From: Sinohyriopsis cumingii
Lineage: Eukaryota > Mollusca > Bivalvia > Unionida > Unionidae
Reading direction: 5' to 3'
Assembly: GCA_028554795.2 (NCBI GenBank)
Contig: CM068842.1
Location: forward strand, 52,445,574 to 52,509,573
Length of the DNA stretch: 64,000 nt
Part shown: piece by piece, positions 1 through 12,269 of the stretch
How positions within the stretch are numbered: the first letter of the stretch is position 1
Layout: the number at the start of each line of letters is the position of its first letter
The notes under the pieces: generated by a model
Database searches by the model: none
What the model was told of the DNA's origin: nothing
Seen by the model: the letters and a program-made list of their open reading frames with translations, nothing else
Made by a program: the position numbers and the translations under genes

Positions 1-1260
1 CGATAGTTTAAAGTTTTTGTTATGTAGAAACAAAATCTAAACAGTGATCCTGGAATACATGCAATGAACGTTGAAAGCTTGACATGGATTACATCATCAT
101 AAAGGAAAATATAATGAACCAATAATAATGCAATAGCACAACGTGTCATACTACTTATAATCGTCAAAGAACACAAGATCTACCCTTGGATATAGTAGAC
201 AATATTTTGGCCTTAGTCCAAGACGAAGCAGATTTGGAACAAGAACTTCCTACTAGTATAGTAGACAATCAGATGAGTGAAGAACAATATAAAATATTGA
301 TATTCAAATTAATGAAGACAAAAAAATATTTATTTTTATTCATTCATTCATTATATTAGTTACAATTTAGGTCGTATAGTTATTCTTTATGAACAATTAG
401 ATTTTCTAGCCTTTTCTTTAAACAAAATGGAATTTATTCATGAGTTGGAATTTAAAATTATTGAAACTGGAGAAAAGTTAACAAAGGCAATAATGCGGAA
501 GAGATATTGTTTGCAGAATTGCAATAAGATACCATACAACTTGGTTACAATTCTACCAATAACGTTGTTGATATTCGTTGTAATTGTTATCCTCCAAATT
601 ATCGATATATTTACATCCAATTACCAAAGGTTTTGTACTAAGACATGATGATTGATTACTTTTATTAAAGTGAGTACAGTTTTGTGTTATACCGGCTCAA
701 AAACGTATCCAAATTGAAAAAATATTTTGCAAGCATTATAGAAAAGAATTTTAAGCATCTATTGTATATGAGACAGAAAGATGTTGAATTGTTATTTCAT
801 TTATTACAAAATAAACGTTTATTATTTATGTTTTGCATAACAATAACTAATACATAAATAAACAATTACATTTAAACAGTTATTCAAATATATTTCAGAA
901 AGAAAAATCCCGAATATAATTCGGGAAATGTGCACATCCATAATAAGACACACATGGCTTTATTACGAAAAGCAAGCAACAATTACTACCATAGACATGC
1001 ATGGTACCCATTTGTTTTTCTTTTAAATACTAGTGTAAGAAATAGAAAACAAAACAATACTGATATGTTACATTGCTAACATATTAGGTGGAATCCATTA
1101 GCCAAGAAGCAAAGGATGTACTTTTTAGTATCTTTAAAGTAGAGGTATTATCACTATATGGTCTTAAACTATGTGATAGAAAAGAGTGGGGGAAAAAAAA
1201 CAAGTTTAGTAACATTCAACAAATAATTTATTTCCCTAGAATAAAAGCTGAAAAGTTAAA
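1..1260. other. AT-rich region, no recognisable gene
   Basis: Short open frames occur on both strands (for example a 73-residue frame at 427-648 and one of 91 residues at 1,088-1,363), but none shows a family motif, biased composition or splice context. A plus-strand stretch at about 175-330 reads as an acidic, coding-like segment containing two similar phrases around 'atagtagacaat' (near 197 and 259). This could be a decayed transposase fragment, but I cannot assign it. I see no RNA gene or clear repeat. Confidence 0.5.
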
Positions 1261-1600
1261 AGAACGTACAGTAACGCGAATTACATCCCAAATAGTCCTA
1301 GAACTTCTAACACGAGTCCTGATGAATAAACTTCTGAACAAACTTGAGTGGTATTTCAAATAAAATGCAATGCTGCAAATGTTTAGGTGCCAGTAGTGGC
1401 CTGTAGTCTCGAATGTACTAACAGACTAAAGTGAAATGATGGGCAAACAGTCTTTAATGAATCACAATAATATATAATCCAAAAAGTCCTTGTTTGAATT
1501 CGCTATAATTCCAAGTTATTGTATCTGTCCAAGAATATTATTGAGCACTTTGTAATTCCAAGAATAATAATTTTAATAAATAATTAAAGTCTTTTCTCCA
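1260..1600 (+). repeat. Diverged direct repeat, copy 1
   Basis: This segment resembles 2,075-2,410 in the same orientation, about 815 bp downstream. Shared landmarks in order are 'ccaaatagtccta', a 'caaataaa' block, 'atataatccaaaa', 'gaattc.ctataattccaa', 'gcactttgtaatt' and 'aataataattttaataaat'. The copies differ by many substitutions and small indels, so the duplication is old. No open frame is conserved between them. It is either an old local duplication or two insertions of one AT-rich element. Confidence 0.7.
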
Positions 1601-2074
1601 AAAAAATGAACACAAAAATGAGACTGATTATGAATCAATATATTACAGCGCAAATGAACAATTTCTTGATAAACAAGACTATAAAATCCTCTACTTGACC
1701 TAAGTCACAATTAGCATTTTCTGGAAATACTGTTTTAATGGACTTTACAATTCTCGAACAATCTTTTTCTTAAGTTATAATACAGAGTGTAAAAAAAATT
1801 GGCACATCAGAATTTGATGGGAAATTTCCAGTGATATGGGATCAGATTGAGATAAACATGTTGTTTACAAAAATCAAAATCAATAATTATGGTAAGGTAG
1901 AAAATGGACTTGATTTTCGACAAGGTCAGCGATAAACTTCAATTTTATATAACCCATTAAGATGGAAAAGTAGGAAACAATGCAAATTAAATATACATAA
2001 CAAAGAACTAAAATTAATATATTATTATTATGAATCTGTATTCTTAAGCTAAGTAACAGAAAAGAGCGAAAAAT

Positions 2075-2410
2075 TAAAAAGTTACAGTATTGTGAACTAA
2101 CTGCCAAATAGTCCTACAAATTATATCACAAGACCAAATGTAGTAAGTTCAAACTGAATTCCGATGGTGTTCCAAATAAATTATTATATTGAATGCGTTG
2201 GTGTGCATGTACTCTCGAAAGTGTGATGTGCTAATGGCATGGAATGTAGTACTGTGGTAAGTCTTTTGTTTTATCACAATAAAATATAATCCAAAACTTT
2301 TCTTGACTGAATTCACTATAATTCCAAATTAAAGTTTGTAGTCCAAGAATAACATTAAGCACTTTGTAATTTCAGTGAATAATAATTTTAATAAATAAAT
2401 ATAAAAAGCT
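2075..2410 (+). repeat. Diverged direct repeat, copy 2
   Basis: This is the partner of the segment at 1,260-1,600, with the same landmark blocks in the same order. The shared tail is the AT-rich 'aataataattttaataaataa' type run. The two copies flank about 475 bp of AT-rich DNA without a recognisable gene. Confidence 0.7.
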
Positions 2411-3600
2411 ATAACACAAAAAACAGCCAGGATGTAGGTCAGTTGCCTATCTAAGACATTCAAAGTTGTCAACAAGTTTGGAATTTAAAAGTGAAAAACT
2501 AATATTCTATATTCAGATATAAGTAAACAGGTTTATTGCCACCAATAATAATCCAAATATTTAAACTATACAAGTACAGAAATATTAGCTATGTATCATG
2601 TTATTTACAAAATGAATATCACTGGTCAGGTACAGCATTAACTTGATTTTGAACAGTGGTTAAATACAAAATACAGATATATATAACATACAATCATTGA
2701 AAAATGGCCAATGTACAATACAGTCATATACATAACAATTATCTACATAAGAATTTACAACAATGATCAAAATTAAAGCATTATTTACAAACACTACAAA
2801 AAATGAACAAAGAATATGTATTATTTACAGAAATTTATATAATTGTCAAGAAAATTAACAAAAATGTTTCAAACGAATGTATTATTTAGAGAAAAGTACA
2901 AAACCTATGATCGTATAATGACACACATTTGTGTCAATGAGGCATACATTGTTTGTTTTATTGAGTACTTCGATAAATGATCAAAACAGTCAATTGGGAT
3001 GTGATTTCTCCTTGTATCATTTTTCATTAAGTCACTGCACAGCAACCTTTTTAATATTTCCTGGAAGTTCTTGACGAGTTACATGTTTTCAATTGTCACT
3101 CTTACTGTTTCACCAAACAGGTTTCAGGATGGGTGCAAATGACGATGGTGGTCACAGGGAGGAGGGGTAGTATGGCAACCATATCAAGTGGGTTAGCCAC
3201 AAAATAAATTAAAGACAATGCGTGATATACAGTATAATAATCTTTACAATTGTACAATCATAGCTAGGTGAGTAAGGAGGTGGGTAACAAAAGCCTATTA
3301 ACATACCAACCAATTAAAACGTGATGAATCTATGATATACCATCAATGATCAAAGTCTGGAGAAGAACTTAAAGGTATACTTGGATTCCCTGAAACAGAC
3401 AACATTCTGAGGACAAACTTTCTTCGGCATTTATTCCGCTGTATTCAGCCAGTGTCATATGCATGGGATCCAACTCTGACATATTGGAGGGACAGAGCAG
3501 ACATCATTGCCACACACTGCATATGCAGCAAAAGTTGAAGTGGGTGGCAATGCCAACAGGCTGCAATGAATATAACTAAAGGCTAGACAACACATTAAGA
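2411..3600. other. AT-rich non-coding stretch with recurring TTATTTACA motif
   Basis: Between about 2,600 and 2,900 the phrase 'ttatttaca' or close variants recurs irregularly (near 2,601, 2,780, 2,820 and 2,880) in very AT-rich DNA, like a decayed tandem array. From about 3,100 the base composition becomes more balanced, which may mark the edge of the decayed virus-like block that follows. No gene was recognised. Confidence 0.4.
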
Positions 3601-5395
3601 GGGGTCTTAGTGAGAACTAACCTTAGCCACAGGTCACACAAAGTCACAAACGACTTTATCGGGATAAAGCTGGAGAGAGAGAACATAACCGACTCATCCC
3701 AGTGATGGTCATAAACGTACATTTAGATAAATGTAAGGCACCATAACATACAAGCAGCACATATCACTGCAACCCGGAGAACCGGGAGACCGCTCATGCA
3801 CCTTGGAGTCAACCATCCATGCCAGCACCCAGATGGCAAACACCAATACCAGTTCCCAAGCAGTCACCCACATTGTCCCAAACTGCCATTGTAGCAAACG
3901 AGGTCATCCTACCCCAAATCCCTGTGTGACAATCCACGTGAGTACACGAATATCTAACACTTTTCTTTGATACGGAAGGCGGAACTGTAAGAGATAGAGA
4001 CAGCTAAATCGAAGTGGACTATCAAGATCCTGTATCGCTTGACCATCTGCAAGAATATGGCCTCTCCATCTTCATCAAATAATGGTCCCTGGCATATTAG
4101 ACATTTTAAAACAGGAGATAAGAAGGAAGGGAGTCAAGATTAATCTTAGCGTAGAAGACATGACAGAAAATTCCACATAGGAAGAAGTTATCTCTAAACC
4201 AGCCTACTTATCAATCAACCGATCGGAAGTATCGGCAGATGACTTTGAGGGAAGAAACGCCGCTGTTATTACTAAGATAGAGGAATGATTCGGAAAGTTT
4301 ACGACCAGTGGTTCAGATTGTTGACTAGAGAGGTGTGAGTCGATGAAGCTATACATTTCAGAGTATCGGCCATTTTGTGGCTGAATGCATATTCTCACAC
4401 CCATGTCGATCCCCGAAAGGGCATTTATAAACGGAGAAAATCAGCACATCTGATGGCTTCAATGGGTCATCCTATATCTCTCCCAAGACAATGCCCACTG
4501 TGTCAGCAAGTATGATAGCTACTGGAGAATGTTATTCTTTGATAATCTTAAACCAATGAGGGTATCATACATCACAATGTTTGAGAGCCTCAAACTATCT
4601 ATTGCCGTCATTGTTTTTGAATGGGAAAACATGCTGTACACTATAAACATTTCAGAAAAGGTTCTGGAAAAGATAGTCAACTTTTCGAAGACGAAAATTA
4701 TTACTTGATCTGGATTAAGGATCTTTCCCGAAACCAATAAGCATAACATTAGAAAGCACATGTACTGCCGATGTATCGACCCCTTCTTATACCAGACCTT
4801 TTCCAGGACAACATTAAAGATTGTATAGATAATTGTGCAAAGCCACACAGGACTGTGTTACCAGAGCCCAGAAAGAATACGCTATACTTTAAATATCTCG
4901 TTAGTCATGCTGACACTAAGACTCTTAACTCGCCTGTGAAAAAGAAGAGACAACCATCATTGATATTTATAAAACTGCCAGCCACACCCCATGCGGCTTT
5001 TGCTATATAGTCTGTCAATGTGACTGTACAACACCCCCGTCACGTATATAAGAAACGATATGGTAGCCAAACTTATTGAAAGCCTCAGTGAAGACACTCT
5101 AAAAACACCCCCAAGTACATAGCAAACGATGTGGCAGCCAAACTTATTGAAAACCTCAGTGAAGACATGTATTTGCCAGCCCTTGCACTTCAGTTCTGGT
5201 GTAAGCCTACACCAAGGCCTGTCATATTTGCAGAAAGCATTTAGGTAAGGACCACGTGAGAGACCACTGTCAATGACTGGCTGATTCAGAGGAGCCTCCA
5301 ATGATAGCTGTAACATCCAGAAGAGAAGCAATCCCTAAAAAAAAAAAATTCCGGTCATATTTCACAACCTGTAAAACTATGAGGACCACCTGCTG
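3600..5395 (+). pseudogene. Probable N-terminal remnant of Polinton/adintovirus-type DNA polymerase (relic A)
   Basis: The base composition is more balanced than the flanks and the plus strand reads coding-like in short blocks, all interrupted by stops and frame changes. It directly precedes a recognisable polymerase remnant at 5,396-6,640 on the same strand, so it most plausibly represents the N-terminal and exonuclease part of the same gene. I could not identify individual exonuclease motifs. A local ~72-bp tandem duplication (5,031-5,167) lies inside it. The open frames on the minus strand here (4,519-4,848 and 4,957-5,331) look like shadows. The assignment rests mainly on position. Confidence 0.35.
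5031..5167 (+). repeat. ~72-bp tandem duplication
   Basis: Two adjacent units (about 5,031-5,104 and 5,105-5,167) share 'acaccccc', 'aaacgat.tgg.agccaaac' and 'cctcagtgaagaca' in the same order. The offset is 71-74 bp, with a 3-bp indel near the start. It sits inside the decayed polymerase region and would have added about 24 codons if it arose while the gene was coding. Confidence 0.8.
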
Positions 5396-6640
5396 ATGGT
5401 AGCCTTGGGAAAGGCCTCATCATCAGACAGCAATGCCATCCTCAATAACATGGAAAGGTATTTGACTTTCTTCCTAGGTCACTTCCAGTTTGTAGAGAGC
5501 TACCAGTTCCTACGACGCAGCCTAGCAAAGCTGGCATTTAATCATTCTCAGGATGCATTCTGCATAACGCACATGTATATCGAAGACAATGTTACCCTTC
5601 TGACTGCCAGGAGTCTATATCTGTATGAGTATATAGATGGCTTAAACATGTCTGATGAAATGTAACTACCCCATTTCGAGGCTTTCTAAAGCAGTACGTG
5701 TAACACAGTCAAAACCTCTGAGAACTACAAGCACGTCCACTGCATTTAGGATTAGGACTATTAACCAGCTTGAGCTGCTCAGACACTGACATGCACCAGT
5801 TTGTCGAGAGAGGAACTTGAGGCAGTATACGGTATGCAAAAGCTAACCCCAATTGCTCATGCTACTACCCATGAAAACCTACCAGCTAGAATGTTTCCTT
5901 TGATGGTAATCTCTATGGCTGGATGCTTATGCAGACCCTACCCATTCTGACAATTTTGACGCATTGATCCAGAATTGGTAGAAAAAAGGTTAGGTAGTGT
6001 ACCCACTGACGCACACAAGAGCTACCTTCTCGAGGTTGACCTGGAATATTCAGAAGACTTATGTGACAGTCATGGCGGCTACCATCTAGCCCCAGAGTCT
6101 TTTATTGTATTGAAAAACTGGCAATCCAAATACCAGAGAGATCTTTTTAATGAGCTGGAAGGTTGTTATACTGGCTGCACAAAGCTTTTACCCCCCCCCC
6201 CCCTTCATCTGCTAAGGAAAGAGCAATAGGTCGTTTACCACCAGAACCTCCAAATCTATACCAGACTTGGGATGCACATCACCAAGATACATCCATCGCT
6301 AGGATTTAACCAGAGTTACTGGATCACACTCTACATCCAAAAGAATAAGGGCCTCTATGCCAAGGATTACTTAAAATTGCTAAATGATTCCATCTTTGAC
6401 AAAATCTGCAGAAGCACATCCACATTAATCTAGTCTGGTCCAGAGGTTGAGAAGAAAATCTGCAAAGCCCGATCGCTGACAAAACATTTCAATCCATGAA
6501 AACCTCATGGCCGTCCGTTCTACTTAAACCCAGATTTAAGCTCAACCGTCAAGACTATATGGGCCCGGCTGTCTTTGATCAGTCAATGTAGGACTTTGTT
6601 TATACCACAACCAGGTAACAGGTTGGACTTATACCCCAAG
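5396..6640 (+). pseudogene. Protein-primed family B DNA polymerase remnant, Polinton/Maverick-adintovirus type (relic A)
   Basis: In an active element this enzyme would copy the linear genome from a terminal-protein primer. The plus strand carries, in family order, a segment ending in a 'LYLYEYIDGL' block (near 5,610-5,650; the family has a conserved YEYxD signature), a 'DTDMHQFVERG'-like block (near 5,780-5,815), a 'GNLYGWMLMQ' block (near 5,900-5,935) corresponding to palm motif A, and later blocks resembling the region up to motif B. At least three frames and many stops are needed to follow it, and a 10-C run at 6,190-6,199 sits at one frame change. I do not see a clear motif C. It differs in sequence from relic B at 17.6-20.0 kb, so it comes from another lineage of the same broad family. 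It is a fossil and not expressed as an enzyme. Confidence 0.7.
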
Positions 6641-7394
6641 ATGTACTCCATCCAGTGGGCTGATAGACTGAGCCTCTATGGGCTAAAGGCATACCATTAT
6701 CAACCATCATGGTAGACCTCTGGCATCAGTTATACCTTGAATGAGATTTTGATAACAATGAGTTCCATAATACTAGCTCACCCATCCGTAGCAAGAGTCA
6801 CTAAATCAAGGCATGTAGCCCGCTGAATACCAACAATTGAATTACGACCAGTGGGGTAATAACCAGAGCATATGATCATGCCAAAAGGACCAATGAAACT
6901 GTATCTTTAGCCCCCCAAACTATTATTTATGAAGAAATCAATATCCCGATTGGTCACAAATACGACCAAGACATACTGTTTTGAGTATGTGCCTGGCCAA
7001 GCGTTTGCTCCTGTTAATGGAGGTCCAACAGAACTACAGTATACTGAGCAATATTGTTCCATATGTTGGAGCCATGTCAGTATCATCATCGCCATACGTG
7101 GCTTGGTCCGCTACAGCGATGACTATGCAAGCAGCACGGAGCTGACGATGTTCATGAGGAACACAACCGACAATGCTGACGAGGACCAGTTTACTATGAA
7201 AAACATTAGGAATGCCATCAATGCCACTTTTAGCCTGGACTTCAAAATACTAAATGGGCTGTGGGACGTGCATGGCAACTCTAATGCGTCATCCCGCTGA
7301 CTTGTCCCAGTTTCTGTTGGTGTCAAGCACACAGCTGATCTGCAAAAACTGCAAAGACGCCATATTCTGTGACAATGCTGCAGATGAAGACAAG
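6641..7394 (+). pseudogene. Coding-like relic of unknown function downstream of polymerase relic A
   Basis: A plus-strand frame of 123 codons (6,929-7,300) and the sequence upstream have balanced composition like the polymerase relic, and probably belong to the same decayed element. The product has no motif I recognise. It could be the polymerase C-terminus or an adjacent gene of the element. An open frame on the opposite strand (7,123-7,332) is likely a shadow. Confidence 0.3.
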
Positions 7395-7640
7395 GTCATT
7401 CTCTCAATGCTCATCCTGTCATACATACCATTCCCGAAAGGTTTAGGGTAATTATTGCTAATACAAGTGACACAAATATGTAATCTGAGAGAAGAAAGTG
7501 TAATCTACAGCATATAGGTCATTCTCTCTATACTCATCCTGTCATACATACCATCCCCGAGAGGTTTAGTGTAATTATTGCTAATACAAGTGACAAAAAT
7601 ATGTAATCTGAGAGTAGAAAGTGTATTCTACAGTATATAT
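7395..7640 (+). repeat. 123-bp tandem duplication
   Basis: Two head-to-tail units, 7,395-7,517 and 7,518-7,640, align along their full length. They begin with 'gtcattctctc' and end with 'gtgta.tctacag.atat', with roughly ten substitutions between them. The first unit overlaps the end of a small plus-strand frame (7,254-7,451). It marks the 3' edge of the decayed element. Confidence 0.9.
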
Positions 7641-8530
7641 TAATACAGTAATTACATTACACTGTATGAAAAATGTAGATTTATTCTTACTACAAACCTG
7701 GTTTTGTAGTTAGTCAAATTTCTTGTTAAATAGGCAAAATCCATGTGAATTAGAACCAGAATACAAAACACAAAGCACACTGACAAATTATTTAGATTCA
7801 ACACTCACCTTTTTGTCTAATCTAACATATTCTGAAGTTTTAACAGATCCATCTTCCCTAGCATTTTCAGTCATTTAACATCCACAAATCACACTATTAA
7901 ATCCAATTTTGCTTAGCATCTAGTTCCATTTTCTAGTAAAGTATACACTGGTCGAATACCTAATCATGTTGTCAATCTATTGAATATGTGCTACAAAGTG
8001 TCAAATTGAAGAAACCAGTCCATTTTCTTGGAAAGTGTCACATACAGTTGCCTTTAAAAAGAAGAAAAGGAAAGCACATATACGTCTAGGATGACTGGTG
8101 CTATTTTCCTATTCGTATGCACCAGTCATTTTTTAAGAAAATTATCAAATTATATGATGAGTAGAATTAAAGAGATGATAATAAAAGTGTCAAACACAAC
8201 TTTTTATTGATTTTTTCAATTGTATTTTAATGAACCAAAGGCACAATCCAGATACAGATATACGTGATTTGGAGAAAAAACGTTTGATTGATTCTAACTA
8301 TATTTTAAGATTTGTATTGAATTCATAAAGTTTTAGAAATAATTAATTTAATTTTCTTTTAATTCAAATTTAATTCATTTCTTTTAAATGAATTGTGGCT
8401 ATTTTTACTAAATTGTATTTATATATTCATTATATTGAAATTATTTATCTTTTTTGGCATAAATTTGTGACGTGATGTAATTTGGATTTTTAACGTAGCT
8501 TTAAAACAAATTCAGTAATTTCGATACGAT
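7641..8530. other. AT-rich intergenic stretch, nothing recognised
   Basis: No open frame with a recognisable product, no RNA gene and no obvious repeat. Poly-A and poly-T tracts are common. Confidence 0.5.
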
Positions 8531-8534
8531 GTCT

Positions 8535-8790
8535 GCAATGTGTCAGTTTATAGTGATGTCTAGCACTGGGGCATCATTATCATACCGCAGACATGTAGCA
8601 TGATGTCCCATCCAGTTACATTATCCTGACACCAGGCCGAATAGTCCTAACACTAACCTCTTAATGCTGAGCGCCAAGGAAGGCAGCTGTTAGTACAATT
8701 TTTTAAAAATAAGTCTTTGGTATGACTCGGTCGGGGATCGAATCCATGACCTTCCGTATCCGTGGCGCAAATGTATGGGAAATGTCCTAA
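8535..8790 (-). mobile_element. tRNA-derived SINE, family A (minus strand)
   Basis: On the minus strand the tRNA-like head lies at the right end, with a B-box-like 'ggattcgatccc' (complement near 8,730-8,745). It is followed by a body containing 'taccaaagactta', 'cgctcagcattaag' and 'gtcaggataatgtaactgg'. The same body is found at 16,119-16,505 (plus) and 32,050-32,205 (minus). Such elements are transcribed by RNA polymerase III and mobilised by a LINE partner. Confidence 0.8.
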
Positions 8791-8799
8791 ATCTGTTTA

Positions 8800-9099
8800 A
8801 AATGAAATTTAATTGTTTTTTTTAAAATGTGAATTCTTCATTATTTTTTCAATAAAAAATGAAAGATAGCTCTTTGTTTTACCTAAACTAAATTTTACTG
8901 ATTTTTAAAGAAAAAATATTTTAGAAATAATCCTATATTTTATTTAAATTTTAATTATTTCTACTAAATATTTAGTTATTTATATTTTTATGTAAATTCT
9001 AATTATTTCATTGATACTGTATTTTGAAAGAAGAAGAGTCAATATATGCAGCTATTTAAAGAAACATATATCATATATTTCATGTACGAGTGTTTCTTA
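8800..9099. other. AT-rich spacer
   Basis: Very AT-rich sequence without a recognisable gene or element. The region just before the minisatellite (about 9,063-9,099) may be a degenerate extra unit of it. Confidence 0.4.
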
Positions 9100-9246
9100 T
9101 ATTTAAAGAGGACCACAATATACATGTACTATATTATATTTAAAGAGGACTACAATATACATGTACTACATTATATTGAAAGAGGACTACACCATACAGG
9201 TACTATATTATATTTAAAGGAGAACATAGCATACATTTAATGTATG
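9100..9246 (+). repeat. 37-bp minisatellite, about four units
   Basis: Units start at 9,100, 9,137, 9,174 and 9,211. Each begins 'tattTaaagagga' and the first three end 'tac.atatta' or 'tactacatta'; the fourth is partial and diverged. The open frame across it (9,046-9,240) is a by-product of the repeat. Confidence 0.9.
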
Positions 9247-9344
9247 ACAAATTTCACAAAATCAGGCATCTGATCAATGCAGAAAGAATAGTATGACATA
9301 TTAAACATGTATTGTATGCATTTAATATACGAATAACCATTTAA

Positions 9345-10105
9345 AGTCCACAGAAGGGGTCTACCTGCACACGCGATCAGACGGCAGACTGTTCAACCTG
9401 GCACGACTGAAGGCAAAGAGCAAAGTGCGTGAAGCAACCATCAGGGACATGCTCTTCGCAGACGATGTTGCTCTAGACACTCGCACAGAAGCTTAGCTAC
9501 AGCGCCTGATGGACTGCTTTGCTAAAGCATGCGATGAGTTTGGGCTGACCATCAGCCTAATGAAAACAAACGTGATGGCACAGGACGCGGACCCCCAAGC
9601 ATCATCATCAACAACTATGAACCTGAGGTAGTCAGTCAGTTCACGTACCTCGGATCTACCATCACCAACAACTTCTCGCTCTATGCTGAGCTCAACAAGC
9701 GGACTGGAAAGGCATCAACAACTCTCTTCAGGTTGTCGCAGAGAGTGTGTAACAACAGCATGCTGACCCTGAACACTATGATATCCTTGTACTGTGCTTG
9801 CGTGCTTAGCACTCGCCAGTACGCCAGTGAAACCTCGACTCTGTACACCTCACCAGAGAAAAGACTAAGCGCCTTTCACATGCAATGCCTCCGACGCAAA
9901 CTCAGGATCACATGGAGTGATCGAGTAACAAACAATGAGGTACCTGAACGTGCCAAGATTCCCAGCATGGTCACACTCCGCCGAAACGTGGCATCAGATG
10001 GCTGGACCATGTACGTCGGATAGATGACGGATGGATCCCCAAAGACATTTTTGTTTCGAAACTTGCCTCTGGCAAAAGGTCGATCGGACGGCCACATCTA
10101 TATAA
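9345..10105 (+). pseudogene. Non-LTR retrotransposon reverse transcriptase, 3' fragment
   Basis: The plus strand encodes the palm and thumb part of a LINE reverse transcriptase. The catalytic 'MLFADDVAL' block is intact (FADD codons at 9,455-9,466). It is followed by 'GLTISLMKTNVMAQD' and a 'QFTYLGSTITNN'-type block near 9,637-9,671. Downstream is the C-terminal region with 'MLTLNTMISLYCACVLS' and 'CLRRKLRITWSDRVTNNEV' (in the open frame 9,733-10,023). A stop falls just after FADD (near 9,494) and at least two frameshifts follow. The 5' half (endonuclease and fingers) is absent, as expected from 5' truncation on insertion. It is a dead copy of a common animal LINE; the exact clade cannot be fixed by eye. 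Confidence 0.88.
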
Positions 10106-12260
10106 AAAAAAAAACATTATTACATTTAAAAGTCAAATGGAAAAACAAATGTTTATTTCCTTTTTTGATAATGAAATTCTAAAACTTAATTAAAGTCTTC
10201 CAATTTTTCACCTAATTTTACAAGTCATGTGCAAGAATCTATACTAATTATTAATTTTGCTATATAATAACATTTAAATTTTACAATTTCTAACTAATCA
10301 TGTGGGGCTGGAGCCCTCAAAATCCTTTGAAATGGGAGAAGGGGATAGAGAACTCTATATTATTTAATAATAGTACTGCTCGGGTCGGGAGAGAGGGCTA
10401 CCACAGTGAGAGAAAAAAATGTGATGATAACATCCTGAAGGTGGAAAAGTATATGCAGATGATCACTCTTTAGACTGAAAGTATCCACCATTCACCCATC
10501 TTGATCTTGCATCAGAGAGACCATTGGAAACGTGATTCTACTACCACCCGGTGCAAAGACCATTCCATGTGAGTCATAATCTGGACAGATTTTCAGTATG
10601 TTTCTTTTGTGGACGTTCAAGACTCCGCTCGAAGAGAATGAGTATACAGACCAAGAGTTGTGTATATGTAATGGTTATTCATTATATCTGAACTATAATG
10701 GGCTTGGGTTGCGTTTCTGCATACAGCGTTACCATAAGTGGTTTATTTACGTCTTAAGCTATTTTAAAATACTGAATGTGATTCACCAAACGCTGCTCAA
10801 GCAAAGTACTTGCAGTATGAAAACCGATTATTTTAAGCTCTCTGGCCACGGATTGCACAAAAAACCCAGCATAATTATAGAGTCAAGTCAGATAGTATTA
10901 TCATAACAAGTTTTGTCAGGAAGCTGTCCACTTTTTGGGAGCAACCTTCAGCTGTCAAGGCATGTGAAATTGCATTCCTTTTACATTATCCGTGTTATGT
11001 GATATAATATATTGTTTATATATTGGATATTCCAGAATTTATTCAAAATTTTACCGTCGGACCTTTGTCTAATTAAGAATTGTTATTAGACAGACTATGT
11101 TTCAAGTTAGTCATTTTGTAATTGAACAGATTACTTTAATTCCTTCATATATGACATGTAGTAAATGATGAGAAATATGCTCTCGTTCTTATAATCAAGT
11201 GCGATTATTCTTTTCCTAGTTATTATAATAATAATAATCTCGTACTATAGTTCTGATGAAATGATTTAATCTGTAACAAGCACTTTCACGTGCATGCATG
11301 AATATTGCATATCACTGCATTTGTACTTGACAGTTTTTCATGTACTATCCAGCTCTAGTCATCGTATTTTCAGCTAATTATGAATGGGAAGTTAGAGGAT
11401 TTAGTGGGGTTTTACCTCTGTACTACTATCGGTGGTGATAGTGATTCTGAAGACAATAGTGAGGGACCAAAGCTTCAGGAGGAACGAGTCTACAGCTAAT
11501 AAGTGGGCTCTTGAGTGATCCTTTCGTAGACTGGGATAAAGCTGGCCTTGTTTGGTGGTTCCGTGACCATTTGATGAGGATAGTAGAACTAGCAATTATT
11601 CCTCATCGTCAACTGGATGCCATGACTTGTATGTTTCATAATTAAAATAATTATTCAGCATAACTATATGAGTGAAAATAATAAATTATTCAGTAATCAC
11701 TATATGAGTGTACATGAAATCAACATATTCAATATTACTATGCCAGTAAAGAATGAAATATGTATATACGATATTCTTGCTTATACGTTGATCATTTATA
11801 CTAAAAATATTATTAATGCACAGTAGAGGTTTTCTTATAAGCAAGATATAAAAAATCTGACCATACTTCCTCAGCCATTAAAGGCAAACTTGCATTGCTT
11901 TCTCAATTCACAATGTTTTGATGAAGCTGCTAATTAGAGAAATATGACCTTAGTCTTTGAGGGTGTAAAAGCAGTACTGATTTGTTTTCCCTAGTGGACA
12001 ACCTGTAGCACTAGTGTTGTTTCTCTCTTTACACTATATAACTAGCGCGCCATGACACTTGTTCAAAGCCATGTTGAGCCCTTTGATCAAACCGCGCAAC
12101 TGACACCTGTTCAGCTGCAGCAATCCGTTGAGGAGATTTTAATGTCTGAATGATCAAAATATCTCATACAGACCTCAGACTCAACCACTACATAAATAAC
12201 GGTTGAAGAATAGTCAGTTCAGTGTATTTTGCCTCTCAGATATCATACATCGCGAGTTGC
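10106..12260. other. Intergenic region without recognisable genes
   Basis: A 102-codon plus-strand frame (10,598-10,906) and a 64-codon minus frame (11,401-11,595) show no known motif. A short ~42-bp near-duplication around 'ttattcag..ta.ctatatgagtg' occurs at about 11,650-11,715. No SINE head or RNA gene was seen. Confidence 0.45.
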
Positions 12261-12269
12261 TAAACTTAC

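Noticed and set aside
1088-1363. 91-codon ORF as a gene
   Set aside because: No family motif, AT-rich codon choice, and its end overlaps an old non-coding repeat pair.
4519-5331. Minus-strand ORFs of 109 and 124 codons
   Set aside because: They lie antisense to a decayed plus-strand polymerase region; composition suggests shadow frames.
9046-9240. 64-codon ORF with repeated Tyr/Ile phrases
   Set aside because: It is a translation of the 37-bp minisatellite.
9100-9246. CRISPR-like array
   Set aside because: Units are contiguous 37-bp repeats without spacers, in a eukaryotic genome.
10598-10906. 102-codon ORF between the LINE and Tigger remnants
   Set aside because: No recognisable motif, no splice or expression signals, and near chance length for this composition.
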